Below, piece by piece: positions 1 to 8,614 of a stretch of DNA of 64,000 nt. The notes under the pieces were generated by a model. It saw only the letters and a list, made by a program, of their open reading frames with translations, was not told where the DNA came from and made no database searches. Source of the DNA: Vreelandella rituensis. GTDB lineage: Bacteria; Pseudomonadota; Gammaproteobacteria; Pseudomonadales; Halomonadaceae. Numbering within the stretch: position 1 is the stretch's first letter; each line of letters begins with the position of its first letter. The stretch spans positions 1 to 64,000 of the forward strand of contig NZ_QPIJ01000009.1 in assembly GCF_003336665.1 (NCBI RefSeq). The letters run 5' to 3'. Position numbers and translations under genes: made by a program.

Positions 1-62
1 AAACCGTTCCGCGCCGATGGTAGTGTGGGGTCTCCCCATGCGAGAGTAGGTCATCGTCAGGC
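1..62 (+). rRNA. rrf: 5S ribosomal RNA, 3' part
   Basis: The first 62 bases match the 3' half of gammaproteobacterial 5S rRNA, including the GATGGTAGTGTGGGG segment, the CCCCATGCGAGAGTAGG loop and a terminal stem strand ending near GTCAGGC. The 5' part lies before the window. A strong terminator follows directly, so this is the distal end of an rRNA operon read on the plus strand. The exact mature 3' end may differ by one or two bases. Confidence 0.93.
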
Positions 63-71
63 ACCTATCCC

Positions 72-113
72 AAAAAAATCCCCCGAGGCTAATCGCCCCG
101 GGGGATTTTTTTT
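72..113 (+). terminator. rRNA operon intrinsic terminator
   Basis: The arms AATCCCCCG and CGGGGGATT pair across a short loop and are followed by a run of eight T. The matching A-run on the 5' side would also let it act in reverse. It sits about ten bases after the 5S gene and closes the rRNA operon. Confidence 0.9.
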
Positions 114-132
114 GCCCGGAAGACAGGCCCAA

Positions 133-180
133 CCTCTCGGCCCGCACGCAGGCAGGCCGAGAGGCGTTTGTCGTGCGGGC
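133..180. repeat. two overlapping, mutually exclusive inverted repeats
   Basis: CCTCTCGGCC (133-142) pairs with GGCCGAGAGG (155-164). GCCCGCACG (140-148) pairs with CGTGCGGGC (172-180). The first arm of the second hairpin overlaps the first hairpin, so both cannot form at once. No T-run follows. The pair lies between the rRNA terminator and the 3' end of hisC; its function is unknown. Confidence 0.6.
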
Positions 181-270
181 GGTAAACAATAACGCTGTAT
201 TACCAAAGTAGAGGCGGGCGATTAAAAAACCGCCCTCTGGCTTTGGATTAGTCAAAAGTCTCCAGAACCT

Positions 271-1332
271 TCATGCACGAAGTACCTCGAGTGCCTCCAC
301 CAGGCTCTCCATTTCATCCTCTGTTCCAATAGTTATACGCAAGAAATCGCTAAGTTCAGGTGTATTAAAATGGCGTACCAGAATGCCTCGTTCACGAAGT
401 CCAGCAAATAATTGAGCACCTTCCATCTCTGGATGTCGGGTGAGAACGAAGTTCGCTTTTGAAGGCAATACCTCAAACCCCAATGCTTCCAGACGTTGGC
501 GTGTACGTTCCCTGGTCGTCATGACGCGTTCACGGCAAGCGGCAAAGTGCACGTCATCTTCAAGGGCTGCAATGCCTACAGCACTTGCCAGGCTATCTAC
601 TGGATAGGAATTGAATGAATCCTTTACGCGCTGCAAGCCTTCGATCAATTCAGGTGAACCGATGGCGTAGCCTAGGCGCAACCCTGCCAGACTGCGTGAC
701 TTGGAGAAGGTGCCTGTAACCAATAAATTTGGATAGCGTGAAACCAGCGCTACAGCACTTTCTGCACCAAAATCCACGTAGGCTTCATCGACAAGTACCA
801 CATTGTCAGTGACTTGCTCGAGTAAGGCGGAGATGGCTTCAAGGGAATGAGCATGGCCTGTCGGTGCATTGGGGTTGGCAAAAATAATACCACTGCGCTT
901 GCTGTCGGCCGCAAGAGCGGAAAGATCCACTTCCCAGGAAGCGGTGAGTGGGTGTGTTCTCAGTTCGATTGCGTAAAGCCTGGCATAAACCGGATAGAAG
1001 CTGTAAGTAATTGACGGTACATCGACTGGCTTCCCATGGCGAAAAAAAGCCTGGAATGCAAAAGCCAGCACTTCATCCGAACCATTACCAACAAACACTT
1101 GGGCTGGCTCCACTTCATGCACACGAGCCAGGGATTGACGCAAGGCTAACGATGTTGGATCAGGATATAGGCGAAGATGATCGGCAGGGTAGTTGCGCAG
1201 CGCCGCTTCCACTCCGGGAGCCGGAGGGTATGGGTTCTCGTTAGTGTTCAATTTGACCACATGATCGCGCGGCTGCTCGCCGGGAACATAAGGAGTAAGC
1301 GCCCAGAGTTCCGGGCTCCAAAGTTTGCTCAT
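271..1332 (-). CDS. hisC: histidinol-phosphate aminotransferase
   Basis: PLP-dependent enzyme (fold type I, class II aminotransferase) that transaminates imidazole-acetol phosphate to L-histidinol phosphate in histidine synthesis. The 353-residue protein carries the N-terminal LTPYVPGEQP segment, NPNAPTG (153-159), D182 and Y185 for cofactor contacts, and the PLP lysine K211 in the motif FSKSRSLAGLRLG. I chose the ATG at 1332, preceded by a GGGA element, because homologues start MSKLWSP; an upstream in-frame extension of 21 residues looks untranslated. The gene stands alone next to an rRNA operon, away from hisBHAF about 6 kb further on. It could also act on aromatic keto acids, as some HisC paralogues do; histidinol phosphate is the more likely substrate. 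Confidence 0.93.
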   Translation of the reverse strand: MSKLWSPELWALTPYVPGEQPRDHVVKLNTNENPYPPAPGVEAALRNYPADHLRLYPDPTSLALRQSLARVHEVEPAQVFVGNGSDEVLAFAFQAFFRHGKPVDVPSITYSFYPVYARLYAIELRTHPLTASWEVDLSALAADSKRSGIIFANPNAPTGHAHSLEAISALLEQVTDNVVLVDEAYVDFGAESAVALVSRYPNLLVTGTFSKSRSLAGLRLGYAIGSPELIEGLQRVKDSFNSYPVDSLASAVGIAALEDDVHFAACRERVMTTRERTRQRLEALGFEVLPSKANFVLTRHPEMEGAQLFAGLRERGILVRHFNTPELSDFLRITIGTEDEMESLVEALEVLRA

Positions 1333-1528
1333 GAATTGTCCCGAGTTAAAAAGCTGATTAGTGAATATGGTCGCCTGAAGCTTCTCCAAGCGCAAGCCGG
1401 CTCATATTGATAGTAGCGAATGAAGTATGAAGGGTGTGCGTTGCACCTTGTAGCAGTTATGCTGTCTTAAATGTGAGTGACTTATCGCGTAACGAATAAT
1501 ATTTAACACCATAAAAGGAGACACCCCT

Positions 1529-1978
1529 ATGCAACTTCGGAGTTTGCTGGTCGGTTCGGCGATGTTGGCCCTGCTAGCTGGTTGTGCCGCCAGCCCTACT
1601 GATCAGCCTGACACAGCGGCTGCCGAGTCGGCGCAAGTCAACTACCAAGGCACCTTGCCGTGTCGTAACTGCGATGGCATTGAGCTTGATGTTACCATGA
1701 TGGGTGAGGAATACGGGGCTCTGGAAGAGCGCGCCTTTGAATTGCAGGCGGATTATCGCAACCACCCCGAATCGCCTCCCGCTGAAAATTATGAAGGTAA
1801 TTGGGAAGTGTTGACAGGGACTCCTTCCGATCCCGATGCCACTGTTTATGAATTGACACCGGACGGGGATGGTCAGACCTATTACTTTCTGCGCATTGAT
1901 GAGCAGACACTTGAGTTGATCGACCCCGAACGTCGACGTTTTCAGAACGGTGAAATGTTGCGATTGCAACGCCAGTAA
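1529..1978 (+). CDS. NlpE-like outer-membrane lipoprotein, N-terminal domain only
   Basis: A 149-residue lipoprotein: signal peptide, then lipobox LLAGC with C19 as the lipidated residue. The mature part begins with YQGTLPCRNCDGI, the CxxC motif typical of the NlpE N-terminal domain, followed by short beta-rich segments. Enteric NlpE is longer because it has a C-terminal OB-like domain, which is absent here. E. coli NlpE activates the Cpx envelope-stress response on surface contact or copper stress; whether this short form signals is inference. An AAAGGAG ribosome site precedes the ATG. A terminator follows, so it appears monocistronic. Confidence 0.8.
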   Translation: MQLRSLLVGSAMLALLAGCAASPTDQPDTAAAESAQVNYQGTLPCRNCDGIELDVTMMGEEYGALEERAFELQADYRNHPESPPAENYEGNWEVLTGTPSDPDATVYELTPDGDGQTYYFLRIDEQTLELIDPERRRFQNGEMLRLQRQ

Positions 1979-1999
1979 TTCACTCGTAATGCATGAATG

Positions 2000-2024
2000 A
2001 GGCGGCCTGAGTGCCGCCTTTTTT
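2000..2024 (+). terminator. terminator after the NlpE-like gene
   Basis: GGCGGC and GCCGCC form a short GC stem with a 6-base loop, followed by six T. It lies 20 bases past the stop codon of the lipoprotein gene. Confidence 0.8.
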
Positions 2025-2068
2025 GTAGGTAATCTATTACCTGGGGCTGATGAGGAGGCGAGAATTCT

Positions 2069-3442
2069 GTGGTTAAAGCCAAAAGCGCCTTTGTCTGTAC
2101 CGAGTGCGGCGCGGAATATCGAAAATGGCAAGGTCAATGCAATAGTTGCCGGGAGTGGAATACTTTAAGTGAGGTCCGCCTGGCCAGTGCGCGTCCAGGA
2201 GGCGCCGCGAGCGCCTCAGGCCGAAATGGTTATGCGGGTGATCTCTCCCGGGAAGTGGTGGACCTGGGAAGTGTCGACCTCAGCGAAGTGCCGAGGCTTT
2301 CATCCACCTTCGAAGAGTTTGACCGCGTCTTGGGTGGTGGACTGGTACCCGGTTCAGCAGTACTGCTAGGGGGTAACCCCGGGGCAGGCAAGTCAACGCT
2401 GTTGCTGCAAACGGCCTGTAAACTGGCGCAGCAACGACGTGTTTTATATGTCACTGGGGAAGAATCTTTATCTCAAGTCGCGATGCGTGCGCAGCGTCTG
2501 CAATTGCCCACCCAAGGGCTGAAGATGCTGGCGGAAACCAGCGTGGAAACCATTCTGGCAGTGGCCGAGCGCGAACACCCCGAGATTCTGGTGATCGACT
2601 CTATCCAGACGATGCACCTGGAAGATATCAGTTCCGCTCCGGGTGGTGTGGCTCAGGTGCGTGAGTCCGCCGCAGCCTTGACCCGCTTCGCCAAGCAGAG
2701 CAATACCGTGCTGTTACTGGTCGGGCATGTGACCAAGGATGGCACTCTGGCCGGCCCCAAGGTGCTTGAGCACATGATCGATGCGTCCTTGTTGCTGGAA
2801 GGAGGTGCGGATTCACGCTTTCGCACCCTGCGTGGCCAGAAGAATCGTTTTGGCGCGGTCAATGAACTGGGCGTCTTTGCTATGCTTGAACAAGGGTTAA
2901 AAGAGGTCAAGAATCCCAGTGCCATCTTCCTGTCACGCAGCGAAGAGTTGGCTTCCGGCAGCTTGGTAATGGTGGTCTGGGAGGGTACGCGCCCGCTTCT
3001 GGTGGAGGTTCAGGCATTGTTGGACGACTCGGCACTGGGTAATCCGCGCCGCGTTGCCGTTGGGCTGGACCATAATCGACTGGCCATGCTGTTGGCGGTG
3101 CTTCATCGCCATGGCGGCTTATTTACCGGTGACCAGGACGTCTTTCTCAATGTTGTGGGCGGCGTAAAGGTCCTGGAAACCAGCGCCGACCTGGCGGTGT
3201 TGCTGGCAGTGGTTTCCAGCCTGCAGAACCGGCCGCTTCCTCGTGAGCTGGTGGTGTTTGGCGAGGTCGGTCTATCGGGAGAGATTCGCCCGGTTCCCAG
3301 CGGCCAGGAGCGCATCACTGAGGCGGCCAAGCATGGTTTTCAACGTGCCATCGTACCGCGGGGTAACGCACCCAAACGACCGCCAGCGGGCATGGAAGTC
3401 ATTGCCGTGGATAAATTAAGCGATGCCCTTGAAGCGCTTTGA
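2069..3442 (+). CDS. radA: DNA repair protein RadA (Sms)
   Basis: RecA-related ATPase that promotes branch migration at recombination intermediates. The 457-residue length is standard. The N-terminal zinc finger uses C10, C13, C24 and C27. The Walker A motif GGNPGAGKST lies at 101-110, the RadA-specific KNRFG motif near 258, and the C-terminal third is the Lon-protease-like domain. Translation starts at GTG (2069), about 11 bases after GAGGAGG; this matches the zinc-finger spacing of homologues. selD follows about 60 bases later on the same strand. Confidence 0.95.
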   Translation: MVKAKSAFVCTECGAEYRKWQGQCNSCREWNTLSEVRLASARPGGAASASGRNGYAGDLSREVVDLGSVDLSEVPRLSSTFEEFDRVLGGGLVPGSAVLLGGNPGAGKSTLLLQTACKLAQQRRVLYVTGEESLSQVAMRAQRLQLPTQGLKMLAETSVETILAVAEREHPEILVIDSIQTMHLEDISSAPGGVAQVRESAAALTRFAKQSNTVLLLVGHVTKDGTLAGPKVLEHMIDASLLLEGGADSRFRTLRGQKNRFGAVNELGVFAMLEQGLKEVKNPSAIFLSRSEELASGSLVMVVWEGTRPLLVEVQALLDDSALGNPRRVAVGLDHNRLAMLLAVLHRHGGLFTGDQDVFLNVVGGVKVLETSADLAVLLAVVSSLQNRPLPRELVVFGEVGLSGEIRPVPSGQERITEAAKHGFQRAIVPRGNAPKRPPAGMEVIAVDKLSDALEAL

Positions 3443-3501
3443 CCGCTTTGGGAGAGTTGCAGCCTCGCAGATATTTCATTAGTAAGCCAAGGAGAGACAC
3501 C

Positions 3502-4539
3502 ATGAGCACTATCCGCTTGACTCAGTATAGCCACGGCGCCGGTTGCGGCTGCAAGATAGCGCCTGACGTGCTCGATGGTATTCTGGCCAAAGCTGGTCCT
3601 GGCGCTTCGCATAAGCGCCTGATAGTGGGTAATCAAGGCCGTGAAGATGCTGCAGTCTATGACCTGGGTGATGGTCGTGGAATGATTGCCACCACTGATT
3701 TCTTTATGCCGATTGTCGATGATCCCTTTGATTTCGGGCGTATTGCTGCGACCAATGCCATTAGCGATGTCTACGCCATGGGCGGAACGCCGATCATGGC
3801 TCTGGGAATTCTGGGTTGGCCGATCGATAAGCTCGGGGCTGATATCGCCGGAGATGTCGTGGCGGGCGCGCAGTCCGTATGCAGTGAGTTGGGCGTGGCA
3901 CTGGCCGGCGGCCATTCGATCGATGCCCCCGAGCCGATGTTCGGGCTCGCGGTCAATGGCCTGGTGGATCTTGAACACCTCAAGCTAAATAGCGGCGCCA
4001 AGGCGGGAGATCTTTTGTTTCTGACCAAACCGCTGGGTGTCGGCATGCTCACCACCGCTGAAAAAAAGGGCCTGCTTGAGCCTGGGCATCATGGCTTGGC
4101 GCGTGAAACCATGCTGGCACCCAACACCATCGGTGTCGAGCTGGCCAAGGTCAAGGGTGTCAATGCCATGACCGATGTAACGGGATTCGGCTTGGCGGGG
4201 CATTTGGCGGAAGTGTGCAAGGCCAGTCATGTCGCGGCGCAAATTGACTTTCGTCGACTTCCCCGGCTAGCCGAAGCGGAAGCCTATCGCCGGCAAGGCG
4301 CAGTGCCCGGGGGTAGTTTGCGCAATCGCGATGCCTTGGGCAAAGCGTTACCCGCCATGGATGACGCCCATTGGCAATGGCTGTGTGACCCCCAGACTTC
4401 CGGTGGTTTACTGGTCAGTGTCGATCCCGCCTGGGAAGACGATGTAGAACGCATCGGCCGAAAATTCGGTCTTGAGCTTCAGCCGTTCGGCAAGATGGTC
4501 GCCCAGGAAGGTGAGGCACTTATAAAGGTGCGCGGGTGA
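3502..4539 (+). CDS. selD: selenide, water dikinase (selenophosphate synthetase)
   Basis: Makes selenophosphate from selenide and ATP. The 345-residue protein starts at ATG 3502 behind AAGGAGAGACACC; an upstream in-frame extension is rejected. The N-terminal loop reads QYSHGAGCGCK, so the catalytic residue is cysteine (C15, equivalent to E. coli C17) with lysine K18; no in-frame TGA is present, so this is not a selenoprotein. The stop overlaps the GTG start of mnmH by four bases, which indicates translational coupling and that selenophosphate serves tRNA selenation here. Confidence 0.96.
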   Translation: MSTIRLTQYSHGAGCGCKIAPDVLDGILAKAGPGASHKRLIVGNQGREDAAVYDLGDGRGMIATTDFFMPIVDDPFDFGRIAATNAISDVYAMGGTPIMALGILGWPIDKLGADIAGDVVAGAQSVCSELGVALAGGHSIDAPEPMFGLAVNGLVDLEHLKLNSGAKAGDLLFLTKPLGVGMLTTAEKKGLLEPGHHGLARETMLAPNTIGVELAKVKGVNAMTDVTGFGLAGHLAEVCKASHVAAQIDFRRLPRLAEAEAYRRQGAVPGGSLRNRDALGKALPAMDDAHWQWLCDPQTSGGLLVSVDPAWEDDVERIGRKFGLELQPFGKMVAQEGEALIKVRG

Positions 4540-5630
4540 GTTTGCCATTGATCGAACCGACGCTTGAATTGTTGCGGGAAGCACGTCCCTTGATTGACGT
4601 GCGGGCACCGGTGGAGTTTTCCCAAGGAACGCTGCCGGGTGCCGTTAATTTACCCCTGATGGACGACGAGGAACGCCAACGCGTCGGCATCGAGTATAAG
4701 CAGCGAGGCCAGCAGGCGGCGATTGTTCTAGGCGAGCGGCTGGTCAGCGGGCAGCTCAAGGAAGCCCGTGTTGAAGCATGGAAAGCTTATGTAAAAGTGC
4801 ATCCGGATGCGGTCATCTATTGCTTTCGCGGTGGGCTACGCTCACAGGTGGCTCAGCAATGGTTACAGGATGCCGGAGTGACGCGTCCGCGCATTCGGGG
4901 TGGTTGGAAAGCGATGCGTCACGCATTGTGCGCCCGCATTGATGCCGCGGCAGAACAGCCGATGTTAATAGTAGGAGGGCTTACCGGCTGCGCCAAGACC
5001 GTCTTGATTGAGCGTCTCGCCAATAGCCTGGACCTGGAGGCCTTCGCACGTCACAAAGGTTCGGCGTTTGGTCGTCACCCCTTTTCTCCCCCCTCCCAGA
5101 TCGATTTCGAACATGCCATGGCCCGGCGATTGCTGTCGCTAACCGGCCCCCTCGTGCTTGAAGACGAATCTCGTCAGATTGGCACAGCCAATGTACCCCT
5201 GACGTTCTGGCGGGCCATGCAGCAAGCGCCGCGTGTACGCGTGGAAATGCCGCTGGATTGGCGGTTGGCGCAGATTCATCGGGATTATATCGATGAGCTT
5301 TGGGATATCTATGCCGGCCAATACGGGCCTTGGCTGGGTTGGACATTGATGCGCAAGCATCTGGTGACTGCATTGGGACGCTTGAAAAAGCGTCTGGGCA
5401 GCGCACGCCTGGCACGCTTGCAGCGCCTTCAACAACTGGCCTTCCGTGAGCATGAACGAGGTAACCGTCAAGCGCATGAAGCCTGGCTTGCACCACTCCT
5501 CACGGAATATTATGACCCCATGTATCGCTATCAGCTGAATAAACACGAGGATGCGCCCCCCGTGGTGCATGTTGGCGATTGGGACAGCTGTCTGGCGGTG
5601 GCGCGCGAGTGGAGTGCTGCCAGACAGTAG
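4536..5630 (+). CDS. mnmH: tRNA 2-selenouridine synthase (SelU/YbbB)
   Basis: Converts 2-thiouridine at the wobble position of tRNA-Lys, -Glu and -Gln to 2-selenouridine by way of geranylated thiouridine. The N-terminal rhodanese domain has LIDVRAPVEF and the active cysteine C96 in YCFRGG. The C-terminal P-loop domain ends with the conserved EYYDPMYRYQL. The P-loop is unusual: residues 147-155 read GGLTGCAKT, so the usual second glycine of GxxxxGK(S/T) is alanine (A153), while K154 and T155 remain. Start is GTG at 4536, overlapping selD. The length (364) is normal. Function is near certain; the P-loop change may alter phosphate binding. Confidence 0.93.
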   Translation: MSLPLIEPTLELLREARPLIDVRAPVEFSQGTLPGAVNLPLMDDEERQRVGIEYKQRGQQAAIVLGERLVSGQLKEARVEAWKAYVKVHPDAVIYCFRGGLRSQVAQQWLQDAGVTRPRIRGGWKAMRHALCARIDAAAEQPMLIVGGLTGCAKTVLIERLANSLDLEAFARHKGSAFGRHPFSPPSQIDFEHAMARRLLSLTGPLVLEDESRQIGTANVPLTFWRAMQQAPRVRVEMPLDWRLAQIHRDYIDELWDIYAGQYGPWLGWTLMRKHLVTALGRLKKRLGSARLARLQRLQQLAFREHERGNRQAHEAWLAPLLTEYYDPMYRYQLNKHEDAPPVVHVGDWDSCLAVAREWSAARQ

Positions 5631-5641
5631 GTTGCGTTTAC

Positions 5642-6328
5642 TCAGCTCGCGCGTAGCCATTGGCTTAGTAAACGATCCAGCAAGGGTGCGAGCTGGTCGA
5701 AGCGCCGAGGCTCGGCGAGAATCTCTTGAGGCGTTTGCACAAAAGCACTCGTATCACTGCCTTCAGGAAAAGGAAGGTGCTCAATACGTTCGCCAATGCT
5801 GAGGTGGGTGATTTCCAGATGACATAACAAGCCGACCACGCGCCCTGCATCCCAGCTAAACCCCTGCACGGGGGCTGCTTCGCTACCCCCTAGGGGAAGT
5901 GCATCGTCAGGTAGACTGAAGACATAACGATGCCACATGAAGGCTTGAAAACGCTCAGGTAGATCGAAAGGGCTTTCATCAGCCAGCTCGACTGTATGCC
6001 AGCCCGTTTCTGCATAAGTGCCGGGAGCCACCACCGCGCCCAACGCGCGGGCAATCCAATGGGCACCCAAGCCGATACCCAACAAGGGTTTTTGCCCATC
6101 CAAGTAACGATTGATAAGTTTATCTTCCGCCTTGAACCATGTGGGTGGATGGCTGAGGAACTCCTCCGGCCCATCGAGAACGATCAGCGCGTCGCACTCG
6201 CCTGGGCGGGGTGTCAATTCTCCCGCATAGAGATGAAATACGGTGTAACTATGCCCCATACTGGTTAGCCAGTCGGTTAAACGGGCGGGGCCATGGTCAG
6301 GGCCGTGCTGTAGTAGATGAATATGCAT
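5642..6328 (-). CDS. class I glutamine amidotransferase-like protein lacking the nucleophile
   Basis: A 228-residue protein of the GMP-synthase-like GATase fold. The usual nucleophile elbow GxCxG reads LLGIGLGAHW here, so the cysteine is replaced by glycine (G86); the codon is GGC. The partner histidine and glutamate seem to remain (H170, E172 in LLCHLEITH). Without the cysteine it cannot hydrolyse glutamine by the known mechanism, so it may be a pseudoenzyme or have another role. I chose ATG 6328 because GGAG lies just upstream and the fold starts there (MHIHLLQHG). It converges on mnmH with an 11-base gap. The true substrate is unknown. Confidence 0.8.
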   Translation of the reverse strand: MHIHLLQHGPDHGPARLTDWLTSMGHSYTVFHLYAGELTPRPGECDALIVLDGPEEFLSHPPTWFKAEDKLINRYLDGQKPLLGIGLGAHWIARALGAVVAPGTYAETGWHTVELADESPFDLPERFQAFMWHRYVFSLPDDALPLGGSEAAPVQGFSWDAGRVVGLLCHLEITHLSIGERIEHLPFPEGSDTSAFVQTPQEILAEPRRFDQLAPLLDRLLSQWLRAS

Positions 6329-6451
6329 GGTAATCTCCTCGCCGGCCGTATACTCATTTAAGCATTGGGGATCACCCAACCGCCTGTATTGACGATAACG
6401 TACCGACTACTTTTCACCTAAATTTCGTATAAGAAGCTTCAGGAATTCAGC

Positions 6452-7042
6452 ATGGTGTCCAAACCTCAAGGATTTTATCAGCGGCTGCAAGAGCTCCCAT
6501 TGCCAGCCCAGCAAGCCTTTATGGCGGCGCTATGCGAGCGTTTGCTGCCCAATTACGCCCTGTATGAACAAACCACGGGACAGGGTGATGGTCATACCCT
6601 GCAAACCGTGCTGAGTTTGGTTTGGGAGCGGCTGAATGTCCCTAATGCCAGCATCGACTTTGCCCGCCAGGCGGAAAAGCTAGCCGAATGCGAACCGCCC
6701 GAAGGGGATGATAGCTTTGGCGCTCGGCGGGCTCTGGATGCTGTGGTATCTGTTTCAGCACTGCTGGACACGCTACAAGGCGAGTCTCCAGAGGCCGTGC
6801 TGGATGTTAGCCGTACATCACGTGCGGGCGTGCGCGCGTTTATAGAACTCACCGAAGGCGAGGTCGATGCTCAGGCGTTGGCGCTGATTATTCGGGATCA
6901 TCCGTTGATGGCCGACGAGAACGACTTCCAGGACGCCGTATTGGAAGTCGTAAGCGAACCGTTGGATAAAGCGGTATTAAAAGAAGCACGCGAGCTAGGA
7001 CGCAATGGCGGAATTAGTAATCTGGGACTTTCACTGGATTAA
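6452..7042 (+). CDS. yjaG: YjaG family protein (DUF416)
   Basis: A 196-residue, mostly helical cytoplasmic protein that resembles the DUF416/YjaG family: an N-terminal FYQRLQELP segment, an internal VLSLVWERL segment and a C-terminal NGGISNLGLS tail. No catalytic motif is visible and the family has no settled function. It is transcribed alone and ends 10 bases from the convergent hisF. Confidence 0.8.
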   Translation: MVSKPQGFYQRLQELPLPAQQAFMAALCERLLPNYALYEQTTGQGDGHTLQTVLSLVWERLNVPNASIDFARQAEKLAECEPPEGDDSFGARRALDAVVSVSALLDTLQGESPEAVLDVSRTSRAGVRAFIELTEGEVDAQALALIIRDHPLMADENDFQDAVLEVVSEPLDKAVLKEARELGRNGGISNLGLSLD

Positions 7043-7052
7043 CTGTTGAGTC

Positions 7053-7826
7053 TCAGAGCCGCATCTCGATGCCGCGTTCGGCCATGTAGCGCTTGGCTTC
7101 GGGAATGGTGTACTCACCAAAGTGGAAGATACTCGCGGCGAGTACCGCATCCGCGCCGCCTTTGGTAACGCCTTCGACCAGGTGATCCAGGTTGCCCACC
7201 CCGCCGGAAGCGATCACCGGTACCGTCACCGCTTCACTGATGGCATGGGTGACTCCAAGATCAAAACCTATCTTGGTGCCATCACGATCCATGCTGGTCA
7301 GCAATAGCTCGCCGGCACCGTATTCGACCATCTTCTTGGCCCATTCCACGGCATCCAGCCCCGTCGGGCGACGGCCGCCATGGGTGAAGATTTCCCAGCG
7401 CGGGGTTTCCCCTTCAAGGGAAACTCGCTTGGCATCGATAGCCACGACAATGCATTGGCTACCGAAACGATCGGCGGCTTCGCGCACGAACTCGGGATTA
7501 TTCACTGCTGCGGTATTGATCGAGACCTTGTCGGCACCGGCATTGAGCATGGTACGAATATCGTCGCAGCTGCGAATGCCACCGCCTACCGTCAGGGGAA
7601 TGAACACTTCTCCGGCAATGCGTTCGACCATTTCCACCGTAGTGTCGCGGTCTTCATGGCTGGCGGTAATATCAAGGAAGGTAATCTCATCGGCACCTTG
7701 CTGATTGTAGCGTTGAGCGATTTCCACCGGGTCACCGGCATCACGGATACCGATGAAATTGACGCCCTTGACCACACGGCCGGCATCGACGTCCAGGCAG
7801 GGAATGATACGTTTGGCCAGGCTCAT
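7053..7826 (-). CDS. hisF: imidazole glycerol phosphate synthase, cyclase subunit
   Basis: TIM-barrel cyclase that combines PRFAR with ammonia supplied by HisH to give imidazole glycerol phosphate and AICAR. The 257-residue protein begins [21 protein letters not shown], with catalytic D12 in the first strand and the second acid in [15 protein letters not shown] and ASGGVGN are the two phosphate-binding loops. Its ATG overlaps the stop of hisA by four bases (ATGA), so the two are translationally coupled. It is the last gene of hisBHAF. Confidence 0.97.
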   Translation of the reverse strand: MSLAKRIIPCLDVDAGRVVKGVNFIGIRDAGDPVEIAQRYNQQGADEITFLDITASHEDRDTTVEMVERIAGEVFIPLTVGGGIRSCDDIRTMLNAGADKVSINTAAVNNPEFVREAADRFGSQCIVVAIDAKRVSLEGETPRWEIFTHGGRRPTGLDAVEWAKKMVEYGAGELLLTSMDRDGTKIGFDLGVTHAISEAVTVPVIASGGVGNLDHLVEGVTKGGADAVLAASIFHFGEYTIPEAKRYMAERGIEMRL

Positions 7827-8575
7827 GAAGTGCCTCCCGATTGGGTAAGTTGGTCGCTTAGGCGCTGGGCTTCGGCCACATCCAGCGTACCTTCGTAGAT
7901 CGCTCGCCCGGTAATGGCACCGAGAATTCCGTCCTTGGCCACGGCGCTTAGCGCGCGGATGTCATCAAGATTGGTCACTCCGCCGGAGGCGATCACCGGC
8001 AATCCTCCCACTCGAGCAAGTTCGGCGGTCGCTTCGACATTGACACCGCCCATCATGCCGTCGCGAGCGATATCGGTGTAGACGATGCTGGAGACACCGT
8101 CATCGGCGAAACGCTTGGCAAGCTCCGTGGCCTTGACCGTGGAGACCTCAGCCCAGCCATCGGTGGCCACAAAACCATCCTTGGCATCCAGGCCTACGAT
8201 GACATGGCCGGGGAAGGCGCGGCACATCTCGCCGACGAAAGCCGGTTCCTTGACAGCCTTGGTGCCGATAATGACGTAGGAAACGCCGGCATTAAGGTAA
8301 TGCTCGATAGTGGCGGCGGTGCGGATGCCGCCACCGATCTGGATGGGCAAGTCCGGGTAGGCACGGGCAATGGCGGTCACCGCCTCGCCGTTGACCGGCT
8401 TGCCTTCAAAGGCGCCGTTGAGATCGACCAGGTGTAGGCGTCGGGCGCCGGCTTTTACCCAGCGAGCCGCCATCGCGACCGGATCATCGCCGTAGGCGGT
8501 AGCGTCTTCCATACGGCCTTGCTTGAGCCGGACGCACTGGCCGTCCTTGAGATCAATCGCGGGAATAACCAACAT
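7823..8575 (-). CDS. hisA: ProFAR isomerase (HisA)
   Basis: TIM-barrel isomerase converting ProFAR to PRFAR, one step before HisF/HisH. The 250-residue protein starts [17 protein letters not shown], where D8 is the catalytic base; the second acid lies in YTDIARDGM, and phosphate loops GGGIR and ASGGV are present. ATG 8575 was chosen because GAGAGG precedes it; an 8-residue upstream extension is unlikely. Sits between hisH (39-base gap) and hisF (4-base overlap). Confidence 0.97.
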   Translation of the reverse strand: MLVIPAIDLKDGQCVRLKQGRMEDATAYGDDPVAMAARWVKAGARRLHLVDLNGAFEGKPVNGEAVTAIARAYPDLPIQIGGGIRTAATIEHYLNAGVSYVIIGTKAVKEPAFVGEMCRAFPGHVIVGLDAKDGFVATDGWAEVSTVKATELAKRFADDGVSSIVYTDIARDGMMGGVNVEATAELARVGGLPVIASGGVTNLDDIRALSAVAKDGILGAITGRAIYEGTLDVAEAQRLSDQLTQSGGTS

Positions 8576-8614
8576 GAATAAATCCTCTCGGGTACCCAAT
8601 GGGTCTAGCGCCGT

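Noticed and set aside
3502..4539. possible selenocysteine codon in selD
   Set aside because: The catalytic position is Cys (GCGCK) and no in-frame TGA occurs.
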